Origin: Purshia tridentata
Lineage: Eukaryota; Streptophyta; Magnoliopsida; Rosales; Rosaceae
Assembly (NCBI GenBank): GCA_003254885.1
Contig: QANT01000704.1
Coordinates: 1 to 31,931 of the forward strand
Length of the DNA stretch: 31,931 bases
Reading direction: 5' to 3'
Made by a program: the position numbers and the translations under genes. Below, piece after piece: positions 1-11,039 of the stretch; position 1 is the first letter of the stretch; every line of letters begins with the position of its first letter. Under the pieces are notes generated by a model, which was not told the origin of the DNA, did no database searches, and worked only from the letters and a program-made list of their open reading frames with translations.

Positions 1-2006
1 TTCCTAAACCCCCTAACTAACAACTAACTTTTCCTAAGCCCCCACCTATCTGGAAACTCTCCCAAAACCCCCTAAAACTTATAATACTTTTTTTACGATT
101 CTGACGCACTTTGACGCGCTCTGACGCAAACTGACACGCACGCTGACACGGACTAACACACGCCCAGTGTAACTGTATTTCAAAATACAGTTACACCTTC
201 ACTAAACATACAGTTACACTAAAACTGAAACTGTATTTTAAAAATACAGTTACACTAAAACTAAAACTAAATTTTAAAACACAATTACATTGAAAACTGA
301 ATTTTAAAAGTACAATTACACTAAAAAATAATTATAAATAATTACAACATTATTTTTCGATAAGAAACAAAACTTGGGGGGCCAATAAAAAATAGTTTCA
401 TCTTGACTAAAAAAACAGTTACACTTTTACTAAACAAACAATTACAACTTCATTAAACAAATACTTACACCTTCATCAAACAAATAGGTAAACCTTCACT
501 AAACAAAACAGTTACACCACATTGACTAAAAAATTACATTATTGCTTGACCAGAAAAAAATTAATGACACCATTACATAATTACAACATTACAGATGATA
601 GAGCTCTGGGCATTTTTTCAATTACAACTAAAACTAAACCAAAATCTTTGGAACTTCAAATCCTAAAATCTTCAAATATTCAAATCTTCAAATCCTAACT
701 GAAATTGAACAATAAAATAATTTCAGTAAAAAAGAAATGAAACAAAACACAGTTATAAGTCAACTAAATTTTTAAAAAGTGAAATTGAATTTTTAGGAAG
801 TGAAATTGAATTTTTAGGAAGTGAAACTAAATTGTCAAGAAGTGAAACTGAATTTTCATGAACTAAAACTGAATTTGTTTAATGAAACTATTCACGAACT
901 AAAACTACTAGGAACTGTGCTGTTTGAATATTTCAACGGAAAACTTATGCCTCCTATTAGTCCAAATTCCCAAAATTGAAATCTTGGTATTGCAATAGAG
1001 ATCCAATGATGCCATATATGCATGTTGTTACATATGTCCCTATAGAAAGTTCTCCGAATTGATCAAAGCTTCAAAAGACGGTTGGTATGTTTGATAAAGA
1101 TTGAAGAACTGCACGAACAAACAAACAAAAAAATTCTGCATCTAAAATTAAAGCATAAATTTCAGCTTTTAAAAAATTCTCTTAAGCCTCTTTCTCCTTC
1201 TTAAATTCCTTGTTCTGATAGCCAATAGTGCCCATTGCCTGGCTTGTAGAAGTCTAACTCGAATTGCATGCACCAAGTCTAACATGAGGTTCTATTTGGG
1301 GTTTTTGGATTGATCAACAATTGGACCAATCCAAAGACACATACGTGAAGAGCACAATGAGGAGAAAAAAATGGGTACCTGACTCAACTGAAATGGATGC
1401 CGGAATATAAAGATCGCCGGCGAGGATGGCTCTGGCTTCTCTCCTTCAAAACGGTAGCACTAAGGGTTGGATGAGACTTCTGATGGCACCAGCAGACTCG
1501 GGATGACGAGAGGAAGCCATCCATGGAGGTCTGGTACCTCATCGTCACCGGAATCTGCAGATCGTCGGTGACAAGCTCGGGTCTACTTGAGTCAATCAGT
1601 TGCTATTGTTGGGTTTTACTAAGAGCGTAGGGCAGGGGAGGAAGTAGGAGGAGAGGTGAGCATGTTGGGATCAGTCCGCCAGAAATCGTCGCTGGATGGA
1701 AGAGCACGAGTCGACGACGACCGCGGGAAGAGAGGGAGAACAGAGAAATAGAGAGATAGTGAAGACTAAAGGTCAATTTCAATTTTAAAAAAATAAACAA
1801 ATGAAATTTTATTAAAATTAAAAACACATAAAAAGGGTAAAATTGGAATATTAAAAAATTGGGGGTTCAAATCTGACTGGGTATTAATTGACTAGGGAGT
1901 TTTAGGAGAGATTAAGTTTATAATAGGAGGTTTTGGGAGAGATTAATTTAAGGTGGAGGTTTTGAGAAAACTTAGCTCTAAATTGGGGGTTAGTAAATAT
2001 TTACCC
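1..2006. mobile_element. Mutator-like (MULE) element, left end outside the window
   Basis: The right end, read outward on the minus strand, starts GGGTAAATATTTACTAACCC at 2006 and carries degenerate tandem blocks of the type TCTCCCAAAACCTCC (about 1890-1990). The left part (about 1-90) has the same blocks in the opposite orientation: CTAAACCCCCT, then CCTATCTGGAAACTCTCCC, then CCCCCTAAAACTTATAATAC. These are therefore inverted ends of one element whose left terminus lies just before base 1. The interior has repeated palindromic motifs such as AACTGTATTT...AAATACAGTT (170-260). A relative lies at 8011-8815. Long inverted ends with subterminal repeats suggest a MULE, but no transposase is seen and the target-site duplication cannot be checked. 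Confidence 0.6.
1376..1790. other. GC-rich insert inside the MULE, possible captured gene fragment
   Basis: This block is clearly richer in G+C than the rest of the element. On the minus strand it starts as a CT-rich leader-like stretch (about 1790-1720) followed by sequence with CGCCGGCGA and GTCGTCGTCGAC motifs. An open frame of 74 codons runs on the minus strand (1827-1603), but it is Leu/Ser-rich and I do not recognise it. MULEs are known to capture host gene pieces (Pack-MULEs), so a captured 5'UTR/first-exon fragment is a reasonable inference. No parent gene could be identified. Confidence 0.35.
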
Positions 2007-3677
2007 AAAAATTAAATCAAATGAGTAAAATAAAAGCGAAATATAGTATTACTTTGTGTAAAATTGTTTTGTTGTGGAAAACTTGAGACTAAAAGATAGA
2101 TTTTTTTAAAGAGAATTTTGTGGATTTATCAATAAAATTTTGGCAAAAAAAAAAGGAAATATTACTAAAATTTCGGTAAAAATTTATGTCTTAAAAGATC
2201 ACCTGAAATATCCCAGCCAAAATTTTCATCTTTGGAAAAAATGAAATTTGGGCAAAATTTAGTTGAAAATTTTGAAATTTAAGACCATATTGGTTGTATG
2301 CCTAAATTACCTTTCTTTTGGCTTCGACAACTAATATTTATAAAAAAAAAAAAAGAATACTATGATAATTCAACATTTTCTAATAATTTTGTTAAATGCA
2401 ACTTTCACTAACTAGTTGAATATCAAGTTGGCAAGCAATTAAGTATGATAAGGTTGGATTTTATTTATTTAGTACTTATTTAAGAAGAATAAATTATTAG
2501 GAGTCTGAATTCTCTAGTCCCAATTTGGTTGTTGTAAGGCCTCTACAATGGTGATACCCATTTTTGATGACCCAAACCCACTTTTTGCGACACCAAAATA
2601 ATAATGTCAAAGTTTTGGATTTCAGTTTTTGCACTCAAGTGGGGTTAAGACTTAAATTTTGGTCATCGCCTTTCAAAATATTCTTAAGATTGATTAAGTG
2701 ATCGTTAATTTTGGTCAAATTTGTAGGCAAGTCCTTTTCATTTGTAGTCAAGTTCTTTTCATCTATATCTTTTATATATAAAGTCAAAAGAAGAGTAGAA
2801 TGGTTAAATTTGTAAATTTCAAAAATACCACTATTTAAAAAAAAGGTATTGATAACATTATTTGCTAATAAAAGACAAAAAGATAAAATAGAATAATTAT
2901 AATTACAAAATACAAAATTACACCCTTATTTTTAGCATCCCACTTTCCCACCACTATTATTTTAGAACAAATAAATTATTAAAATTTTAATTAAACGTTT
3001 AGAAAGGTCAATTGAAGAGACTAGTTTGTAATTAAGTCTTTTTTTGAATTTCACTTCAGTTTATTAATTACAGGTTAGCATTTCTAATTTTTTCAATATT
3101 CAAAATTACCACTTCTTAATTTTAAGCTAATTATTATTATTATTGTGTAGATATTGTTGGACAATTTTTTTTTTTAAACAATGTTATCTTATTTTGAATT
3201 TCAATTTAGTGCATGAAATAATATCATCAGAATATACCTCTTATTATTTCTACATATATTCCCTCCCTTTACGTCTCTACTCTACCTCTCTCTTCTTTGC
3301 CTTTCTCTCACTCTCTCCCTCTCTCTGTATTTCTTTCTCTTCGCACATGAAACACGTGTAGTGGATATATTCATGTGCTTTACAAAAGCTATGATGAGAA
3401 ACCATAATATTTGAGTGGGATATTAGTTCATGTTATGGCCAATCATCTGTTAGCAATATCAAACTCCTTGTACTGCCAATTGTACATGCATGCATGAGTT
3501 GTGTTGTTTACTGCTTGGCACCTGACTTTTTTATAGCTTTTATATAGTCATGTAAGTCAATACTACATATTTGATGTCCTTTATATGGTGCATGAACATA
3601 GTGTTCCTGTCATTTTGTTTCTAACTTTGTATAATCATTTTTGGAGTTTTTCATGAATATATAGTGTCCGTACCAAT
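2007..3677. other. AT-rich intergenic sequence, no gene recognised
   Basis: Very AT-rich sequence with homopolymer runs. A block at about 2535-2660 (GGCCTCTACAATGGTGATAC and on) has the look of a dispersed plant repeat end. A CT-rich stretch lies at 3255-3340. A 72-codon plus-strand frame (3143-3361) is Phe/Ser/Leu-rich translation of this CT tract and is not a credible gene. Confidence 0.5.
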
Positions 3678-4134
3678 CTGCGTATAGGTAAAAATATAAT
3701 ATACCGACTCATATATTGGTATAATTAAAAGGGTAAATAGTCATTTTGGTTCCCAGACTATTACACTTGTATCAGTTTGATCCCCAGACTTCCAATTTGA
3801 AAAATTAAAAATTCTGACTTTTTCAATTTTGCCAATTGAGGACTTTTCTATCAATTTAGACATTTTATCCAAATTTAGCAAGAAATAAACGAGAAAAAAA
3901 TGATGACTGCGTATAGGTAAAAATATAATATACCGACTCATGTATTGGTATAATTAAAAGGGTAAATAGTCATTTTGGTTCCCAGACTATTACAGTTGTA
4001 TCAGTTTGGTCCCCAGACTTCCAATTTGGAAAATTAAGGATTCTGACTTTTTCAATTTTGCTAATTGAGAACTTTTCTATCAATTTAGACATTTTATCCA
4101 AATTTAGCAAGAAATAAACGAGAAAAAAATGATG
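3678..4134 (+). repeat. 229-bp tandem duplication (two copies)
   Basis: Copy 1 covers 3678-3905 and copy 2 covers 3907-4134, with a constant offset of 229 bp and about eight mismatches. Each copy contains about 50 bp of non-element flank (CGTATAGGTAAAAATATAAT...) followed by the left terminal inverted repeat of the MULE at 3960-4358. Because flank and transposon end are repeated as a unit, this is a segmental tandem duplication after insertion and not a second transposition. Confidence 0.9.
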
Positions 4135-4358
4135 CAAGATCAAAAAAAAGTAAGATTTAACTAAAAGAAACCATTTTACACTCAAAAAGGACTTTACATG
4201 GTGTTATAAAAATATAAATTTATATAAAAAATGTGCAAATTGATGAAAAAGCCCTTAATTGACAAAACTGAAAAAGTCAGAGTCCTTAATTTTCCAAATT
4301 AGAAATCTGGGGACCAAAACAAGTGCAATAATCTGGGGACCAAAATGACTATTTACCC
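3960..4358. mobile_element. Non-autonomous MULE with long inverted repeats and 9-bp target-site duplication
   Basis: The left end GGGTAAATAGTCATTTTGG (3960) and the right end (minus strand from 4358) match over roughly 130 bp, through TTTCCAAATTGGAAGTC-like sequence and a shared CTGACTTTTTCA segment. Immediately outside lie identical 9-mers TAATTAAAA (3951-3959 and 4359-4367). Inverted repeats over 100 bp with a 9-bp duplication are the hallmark of Mutator-like elements. The element is 399 bp, so it has no room for a transposase. A second copy of the left end at 3731 comes from the tandem duplication described separately; its flank also carries TAATTAAAA (3722-3730). Confidence 0.85.
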
Positions 4359-4489
4359 TAATTAAAATGTGCCAATCCATGTGTTGGTATAATAATGGTA
4401 CAACTAAAATGTATCAACCAAACAAATAGGTAAAAATGAAATGTATCAAATTCACGTACTAATACATCAAACACGTACACAAGACTTTT

Positions 4490-5125
4490 TGGGCTCGTTT
4501 GTTCGGCCGGATAAGAAAATGGAATAGGATAAATAATCCTTATTTCATGTTTGTGCATCAAAAAAGACTCTGGATTGGAAAACTCAAAATCCAACCTATT
4601 TGTACTTATGTTATATCTAATTGGATAACTTATCCAACCCAAAATGTAAGGATAACTTATCCTTAGTCTCACTTTGCTATTGCTTTGGCTCTCTCTCTCT
4701 CTACGCTAAGTTTATCTCAGATTTCTCTCTCAGATATTTCCTAATTTGGATTTTTTTTTAATTTGATTTTGGGTTTTTAATTTCTTTGTTTATTTGAATC
4801 TAATTTTGAGTATTTTCCTTCCAATTTGATTGTGTGTTCTTAAATTTTTTGTTTATTTGATTTTTTTTTTGCATTTCTGTGTTTACTTTGAAGATGAAAA
4901 AGTATACTGTTATTTTAGTTTGCTTAATTTTTTATTCTAAAATGTGAAAAAAAATTGTTCATGATTTTTGAAAAATATGTCTAATGTAATCTTATTTAGC
5001 TAATCCTTGTGCAGCACCAAACATGGCATTGGATTAGACTTATTCTTTCCAATGCAATGCTTTACAATCCAATCTAATGTTGATTATCCTTTCCAATCCA
5101 ATCATGCACACCAAATGTGGCCTTA
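4490..5125. mobile_element. MITE-like element (Tourist/hAT style ends)
   Basis: The left end reads GGGCTCGTTTGTTCGGCCGG (about 4491). The right end, read on the minus strand, begins CCTAAGGCCACATTTGGTGT (about 5124). Both ends are followed by GGATAA/GGATTGGAA-type subterminal motifs in inverted orientation (GGATAACTTATCC at 4620-4660 and TTATCCTTTCCAATCCAATC near 5090). The centre is T-rich with CTCTCTCT at 4690. This is the usual appearance of a non-autonomous DNA transposon, but the ends match only in part and no clear target-site duplication was found. Confidence 0.45.
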
Positions 5126-5789
5126 GGGTATAAGTTTGAGAATTAAGGTTTAGATTTAAATTAGTGTTTAAATTTCATAATTTGTGAGATTTTAAATTTC
5201 AAATCTAAGTTTACTATTTAAATCCCTTAAATTGTGGGATTTAAATTTCAAAAATTTTAGGATTTCAAATCTAATTAATTATTATTTTAAAATATTTCAA
5301 ATAATAAGATGAAAAATTCTGGAATAAAAAACCCTACATGGCGAAACCTACATGTAAGAAAATGATTGGAATACAAATTTTAAATCTTCGCCGGCTTTAG
5401 TATAAACATTGTTATCTTGATTAACCTAATCCTAAGTCTCTCTATAAGAAATAGTGAAAGCGACCACATAATTCTTGTAAACCAGCATCCAAGAGGTTGC
5501 CATGAATATTTGGACCATTCATATTTTGGTATATACAAGTCATTAAAATAAGCATTGTGAAATAAATTATCTGATGATATATTGGGGCTTATTTTCATCT
5601 GTTCAAAAGAAAAACAAATTATATGAAGCACAAAAGAAATAGGAAGCTTGGTCATTATATTAGAACCTATTAGAAAAGACACTATTCCACCCAAGGGATA
5701 GCTTTTTTGTAGGGTTCAGACTCCTCTTAATGATAGAAGTCCTAATATTTTGTTCTTAGGTAATTGCTTACTTGTAGGTTAAGCTTGAG
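5126..5789. other. AT-rich intergenic sequence, no gene recognised
   Basis: Low-complexity AAATTT-rich sequence (5130-5300) followed by unremarkable sequence. A minus-strand 104-codon frame (5380-5694) is open but has no recognisable domain, no good context and low-complexity surroundings. I treat it as chance. Confidence 0.4.
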
Positions 5790-6075
5790 AGAAAGTTGGG
5801 AGAAAGAAGGAGGAGAAGTTGGGGTGGCTAGAGATTGGTGATTGTGGCTGTGCGTCCGGTGACCAGTTCATAACTAGGTTTGAGGGACCGAGGCAAGGGC
5901 ATGAGAGGAGGGGCTGCGAGGGAGAAGGGTGGGCTGGGGTGGGCTGGGGAGGGGTTGAGTCTACGAGGTTGGGGGAGAGGGGCAAGGAACGTATGATGGG
6001 TGGTGGCTGGTTGATCGGTGAGGAGGGTGATTGGTCAGTGGTAGTGGGGTAGGAAGGAGAGGTGGTGGTTGAAAT
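5790..6075. other. GC-rich, purine-biased island of unknown origin
   Basis: The plus strand is strongly G-rich (GGAGGAGAAG, GGGCTGGGGTGGGCTGGGG) in otherwise AT-rich surroundings. Frames are open on both strands here (plus 5819-6052, minus 5985-5779), as expected where stop codons are rare in G-rich DNA. The plus-frame translation is Gly/Glu/Trp-rich and the minus one Pro/Ser-rich; neither resembles a known family. It may be a captured fragment or a decayed transposon interior. Confidence 0.4.
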
Positions 6076-6894
6076 GCAAAATTTCCATCAAAATTTTTGC
6101 AGATGCAGAAATTTAACTCCTTGGATATACATAACTAAAATTGACAAAAAAATATAAATGAAATTGACGAAAGAGTGGTTATATTTCCACTCTTCTCTCC
6201 TATTTTTTTACCCATATTTTAATAAAATAGACAATGACAAATTTATTTTCTTCTAAAATGATCATCCTTTAAGGACTTAAAAAACTAAAAAGAAATAAAT
6301 ATATATGTTCATTGTTCAATGATTATAAGCTTATACATAGTTTAACAAACTAAAACTAACAAGTAGTAAAGAGGGTTAATTGAATTACTTGTTCATCACC
6401 CAAAAACAAGATTTAAGATTTATGAAGTTTAAGTTGCTTTAAAGAAGTGGGTGAATACGGAGAGATGGTGGAGTGGCTAGGTTGCTAGGCTTTCAGCCTT
6501 TTTTTTTCATTTATTATTTTTATATTTAATAATAAAAAACTAACTTGAAAAAGACTAAAATACTCTTACTGACTTGGATGAAAATAGTAAATGTAAATTT
6601 TTTTAAATTAATGTGACAGATTGATTCAATTTTTAATTGAGAAATCAATACTACTATTATTATCACATTTCTTATAACATCTTACGTGTCATCATAATAC
6701 TGTATAAAGTTTTTTCTTATTTTTATTTTTTTAGTATCTAATATATGAATGTTATGTTGATTTCTACATAATGAGATAAAATTATGGTATGAAAATATGG
6801 TAAGTGTAGTATTGTTGTTATTAAATGTACCTCACTAATACAAAAAAAATTTTTTTTTCAAACTCCCAAAACAAAGTAAAACTTTTATAGTTTT
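6076..6894. other. AT-rich intergenic sequence with one dispersed repeat
   Basis: No gene is seen. The segment about 6708-6820 (TATGAATGTTATGTTGAT...AAAATATGGTAAGTGTAGTA) recurs in diverged form at the right edge of the window (about 31799-31915), so it belongs to a dispersed repeat family. Confidence 0.5.
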
Positions 6895-7105
6895 TTGGTC
6901 CAAATTCTAACAAAATTACCCCTTTCCATTTCATTTTCTATTTTTCACTTAGCCTCTGTCTTCTTCTATCTCTTTCTCAATCTTTGTTTGTCTCTACCCA
7001 AATTTTCAGATTTCCTTTCTCTCCCACCCAATATGCAAACATCTACATTCTGCCAACTTCAACTTTTGTTCTTTTTTTTTTGTTGGGTTCTTTAAAATTT
7101 TTTAA

Positions 7106-7273
7106 GAAGATGAAAATGAGATTGATGTTGAAAAAGCTAATCAATCAACCATCCAATTGGTCGTAAATGTCTTCAAGAAAGATGACCAAGAAATCGAAAC
7201 ATCAAAAATAGGTATGGAGAAGAAAAACAAACAGAAAAAGGAATATGAGTTTTGTAGGTATGAGGATTTTCCA
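7106..7273 (+). other. Short open frame rich in Glu/Lys, possible exon fragment
   Basis: A 56-codon frame between in-frame stops (TAA at 7103 and 7274) reads EDENEIDVEKANQSTIQLVV and continues with Lys/Glu-rich sequence ending in YEDFP. It has no start codon near its beginning and follows a CT-rich, leader-like stretch (6920-7030). The composition is more protein-like than the surrounding frames, so it could be a gene fragment carried by a transposon. I do not recognise it. Confidence 0.2.
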
Positions 7274-7292
7274 TAAATGAACTTCTTGGGTT

Positions 7293-7640
7293 TTGATGTT
7301 ACAACTTAGTTGACACATGGTGCTACATATAGTGTTGTAGTGAGTTAATAGTATTCTACTTTTTTCACATTTTTTGTCGATACATGGTTGACAAGCCATG
7401 GTGCTACACACATGGCTATAATACATGGTGCTATGGTGCTACAACCATGTGAACTATGGCTTGTCGACCAAAAATGTAAGAAAGAAAGTAGAATACGATG
7501 AACTTGCTGCATCATTATTTCTATTATATGTCAACCAAAAATGTAAGGAAAAAAAGTAGTTAACGATGAACTTGTTGCAGCACTATTTCTAGCACCATGT
7601 GTCGACCAGTTGTCGACTATATGTCAACTAAATCTGCAAC
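7293..7640. repeat. Large imperfect inverted repeat (hairpin) with internal direct repeats
   Basis: The left arm runs from TTTGATGTTACAACTTAGTTG (7293) through ACACATGGTGCTAC and GTATTCTACTTTTTT. The right arm carries the complements in reverse order: AAAGTAGAATAC (about 7484), TAGCACCATGTGT (about 7590), CAACTAAATCTGCAACATCA (about 7625). The right arm also has a direct repeat of CCAAAAATGTAAG...GATGAACTTG (about 7467 and 7532). The centre (7400-7440) is built of CATGGTGCTA units. The structure fits a foldback/MITE-type element; its exact ends were not found. Confidence 0.6.
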
Positions 7641-8010
7641 ATCAAACTCAGATCTGAATTTCAAATCTAGAACAACAAATCGATGTCCAAATTTAGAAAA
7701 GTACACCTATTTCATTTCTCATTTTATCACCTAATATACTACAACATAAGATTTCTTCAAAGTTAGAGTCCATTATTAGTTAAATAATACTTAATATATA
7801 TTAAAATAAAATAAAATAAAAAACAACAGAAAACCGCTCACCACGATCCAAGTCTTTTTTCAAATAAAACATTAGACAAGCTGAAGATGGAGATAAGCTG
7901 CCCATTTCAAAGAGAAGCACTAGGCTTTGATAAGATCTTCTAATCATGCTGCTAACGGTGGAATAAGAGAATGAGAGAATGAGAGAAAGTCATGAGGTAT
8001 ATTTAATAAT
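7641..8010. other. AT-rich spacer, no gene recognised
   Basis: Contains short simple repeats such as AATAAAATAAAATAAAA (7804-7820) and a duplicated GAATGAGAGAATGAGAGAAAG. No coding or transposon-terminal signal was recognised. Confidence 0.4.
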
Positions 8011-8815
8011 GTAAATATTTATAAACCCCTTAGTAAGAGATTGATTCTCTCATAACTCCCATCCAAAATTAAACTCTTCCAAAAGTCTCAATTATACACT
8101 TAACATTTTTCAAAACCCCCTAGTCAACTTATAATCATCTAAAGTTGACTTTTTCTTTTTTAGAATTCCAATTATACCCTTTTTATTTGTTTTTAATTTT
8201 AATAGAATTTTATTTATATTTTTTTAATTTCAGAAATACCATTTTTTATTCTTGTTTTTTATTTTATTTTATAACTTTAAACTCCCTAACTACTTAAAAT
8301 ATTTGTCTAAACCTTCATCTATCTAGAAACTCTCTCAAAACCTCCTAAAAATTATAATATCTTTTTTATCTTTGTGACATGCCTTTAGTACAACTGTATT
8401 TCAGTAAAGGTTTAACTGTTTATTTAGTAAACGTGTAACTATTTATTTAATGAAGATGTAACTATTTTTAAGTTAATGTGTAACTATTTTTTTAGTCAAA
8501 GTGTAATTGTTCTTTTTTTTATAGGTCTGAAAGTTTTTTTTCATTTTAAAAAATTAATAGTATAATTATTTGTAGTTATTTTTTAGTGTAATTGTATTTC
8601 TAAAATTCAGTTTCAATTTCAGTGTAATTGTATTTTTGAAATACAGTTACAATGGGTGTCGTCAATATATGTCAGCCCGCATGTCAATTTGCATTAGAAT
8701 GCTTTAGAAAGGCAAAAAAATATTATAAGTTTTAGTAGATTTTAAGAGAATTCTTAGATGAGTGGGGGTTTAAGAAAAGTTTTTTTGGTAATTAGGATGT
8801 TTAAGAAATGTTATC
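8011..8815. mobile_element. Second MULE-family element, related to 1-2006
   Basis: The left end begins GTAAATATTTATAAACCCC and contains repeated blocks CTCTTCCAAAAGTCTC, TTCAAAACCCCCTAGTCAAC and CATCTATCTAGAAACTCTCT (8311-8345). The right end on the minus strand shows the same blocks, CATCTAAGAATTCTCTTAAA and CTACTAAAACTTATAATA (8720-8790). The interior repeats the AACTGTATTT/AAATACAGTT motif seen at 170-260. The shared end blocks and interior motif make it a shorter relative of 1-2006. No transposase and no clean target-site duplication were seen. Confidence 0.6.
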
Positions 8816-10044
8816 TTTTTTTTTAAATTCGAATGGTAAAATGTAAATGAGTTCATGTGAGTGGCTTGTATAAAAGGCAATTATTATTAAGGTTAATTGA
8901 TTTTAAATACTAAATTTCAATAATTTTTTAGTTTAGATACAAAAATTTAATAGCATTTTAGATTAAGTACTAGTTGAAAAGTCAAACATAACAATATAGT
9001 AAAGGGCACAATAATTCACAAATATTATACCGCATGCCACTATAATAAAAATATATATATATATATTATATCTATACTATCACATTAATTTATACTATAT
9101 TGTATTAAAACTAAAAAAAATCAATCCAATCACATCTTAACTGTGATTGTCTTACAATTTAGTTGTGATTATCTTGGTAAGTTGAAAAAGACAACTCCCA
9201 CAATTATACTAAGTATTATTTTGAGTAAAAGTATTGTTTTGGCCTCTATTTATACTATATTATAATACAATTTCTCTTAAACAAATTTCAATTAAATCAG
9301 AACCTAACTGTGACTGTATGACAATTTAACTGTGACTGTCATTCAATCAAAACTAAATTTGAAGTTGAATATCGTACAGTCACAACTAAAACTGAAGTTG
9401 CGATTATATTAACTAATTTTTAAGACAATATAAAAGTATCAAAGATAATTTTGTCAAAACTTTATAAATTTTATCTAAGACCAATCATATGTGGGCCAAA
9501 GGATAGTAGAAAGGCAAATTTGTCAAACAAATAAAGTCCAAAACAAATGGGCTGTAAATTTGTGACCTATTCTAAAAAGAGTCCATTAGTTTTAAGTCCC
9601 AAATTTTATTGAACCTTAGTTTTAAGCCATAGTCTATTTTATGTTTAGTCTCCAGCCATTAAAACAAAAAAGTCCAAGAATAACAAAAAACGTAAAACTG
9701 ATTGTAATCCAAAAACTACTCTCTCTCTCTCTCTCACGCTCGATGGTACTCTCCATTTTATGTTTAGTCTCCAGCCATTAGTTAACGTTTAGTCTATTTG
9801 ACCTTAACTAATGGAAGAGCTTGTGAACAAATTGCTTAGGCATGTTTTCAGTTTAAACTATTGAGAACAAGTTGATGCTGAGTACTTTATGACTATGGAT
9901 TGATTGAATTTAAATTGGGATAATTGCACATTCTGTAATATCAATAGGCTGTTAAAATACTTACATAATTAGCAAATTTTTCAGGAGAATACACTGAGAA
10001 GTTAATGTCATAACTCAATATGTAAGTAGAAACCTCTGTTTATG
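8816..10044. other. AT-rich intergenic sequence with minor repeats
   Basis: No gene is seen. It holds an (AT)n microsatellite at about 9051-9066, a run of AACTGTGA(C/T)TGT motifs in both orientations (9130-9400) suggestive of a decayed inverted-repeat element, a (TC)n stretch at 9719-9735, and a direct repeat of TTTTATGTTTAGTCTCCAGC (about 9638 and 9757). Confidence 0.5.
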
Positions 10045-10380
10045 ATACCAGAAAACTGTAACTCTTAATGAATATTTGAATAATAAACTGTAACTGTTGA
10101 TAAATTACATATTTAAAACCCGTGTATGATAAATGTGCTAGCAATATGTCCTAATAAAAAAGGCAACGATGACCTCAAGAATGATCATGTGTGGAGATCC
10201 TTGATTGCACGTTTTGCACCGCATGTTTAATTACAAAATATTAGAAAACTGTAACTCTTAATAAATTATAAAATACCAGAAAACTGTAACTCTTAATGAA
10301 TATTTAAATAATAAACTGTAACTGTTACTGGATTACATAGTATGAAACCTATATATGATATCAATGTACCAGCAATATGA
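10045..10380 (+). repeat. Direct repeat, two units about 228 bp apart
   Basis: ATACCAGAAAACTGTAACTC begins at 10045 and again at 10273. The similarity continues through AATAATAAACTGTAACTGTT and a shared end CAGCAATATG / TAGCAATATG (about 10150 and 10380). A third partial copy of GAAAACTGTAACTCTTAAT lies at about 10243. The later unit has diverged by small insertions. The origin is unknown. Confidence 0.65.
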
Positions 10381-11010
10381 ATTACGAAAAAAGGAGATGA
10401 GTGTCACGCCAATCGATTAGGGGCAAAGAATGGTCTCCTTTTTTCTTTTCTTTTTTGCCATAAAAAAAATAATATAGACCTGAGAGAGGTGGCCTACTCC
10501 CAAGAAAACCAAGAAACTGAGAAACAAGTCCAATACATACAACCAGTCTAATTATATATAGAGGGACTATCATCATATATATAAGATGAGCATGAACAAT
10601 ATTCACTTATCGGTCTAAGTTCATCTTTGTATGCTTCTACTTACTTAACAGGCCAATCAACTATTCTCCTATCTTTATCACACAAAAAATACGGTATTAA
10701 AATAATTAATGGCTTTAAACTAATAGTAATTAAAATAGTGGCTTAAGACTAAATAAGGAGTTTATTTGGGGCTTAGCAGTAATTTACCGTTCTAAAAATC
10801 AAGTTTATTAATTAGTAGCCAAACGTAAAAATTATGAATAAAACTGATTTTCTAAAAAATTATTAAAATTAGGTATTTAATCATAAATTTCTATTATTAT
10901 TAACGTTCAAGTAAAAAAAATAATAAAGTAAACTAAAAAAAAGAGAAAACAGTAAATCGAAAATATAGGGTCGAAAAAAAAAAAAAAAAGGAAAAACAAA
11001 ACAAATTCAG
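10381..11010. other. Upstream region of the TBC gene
   Basis: AT-rich sequence with homopolymer A runs (10976-10989). No unambiguous TATA box could be tied to the downstream gene. A 74-codon minus frame (10382-10606) is not recognisable as a protein. The promoter of the TBC gene should lie here or just downstream. Confidence 0.4.
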
Positions 11011-11039
11011 GAGAAATGCATCAAAGAACGGTTTCATTT

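Noticed and set aside
4358..4672. 104-codon minus frame
   Set aside because: It runs across the outer end of a MITE-like element and has no recognisable domain.
6455..6510. GTGGAGTGGCTAGGTTGCTA as a possible tRNA gene
   Set aside because: It has a vaguely tRNA-like phrase and a T run, but no B box and no cloverleaf could be drawn.
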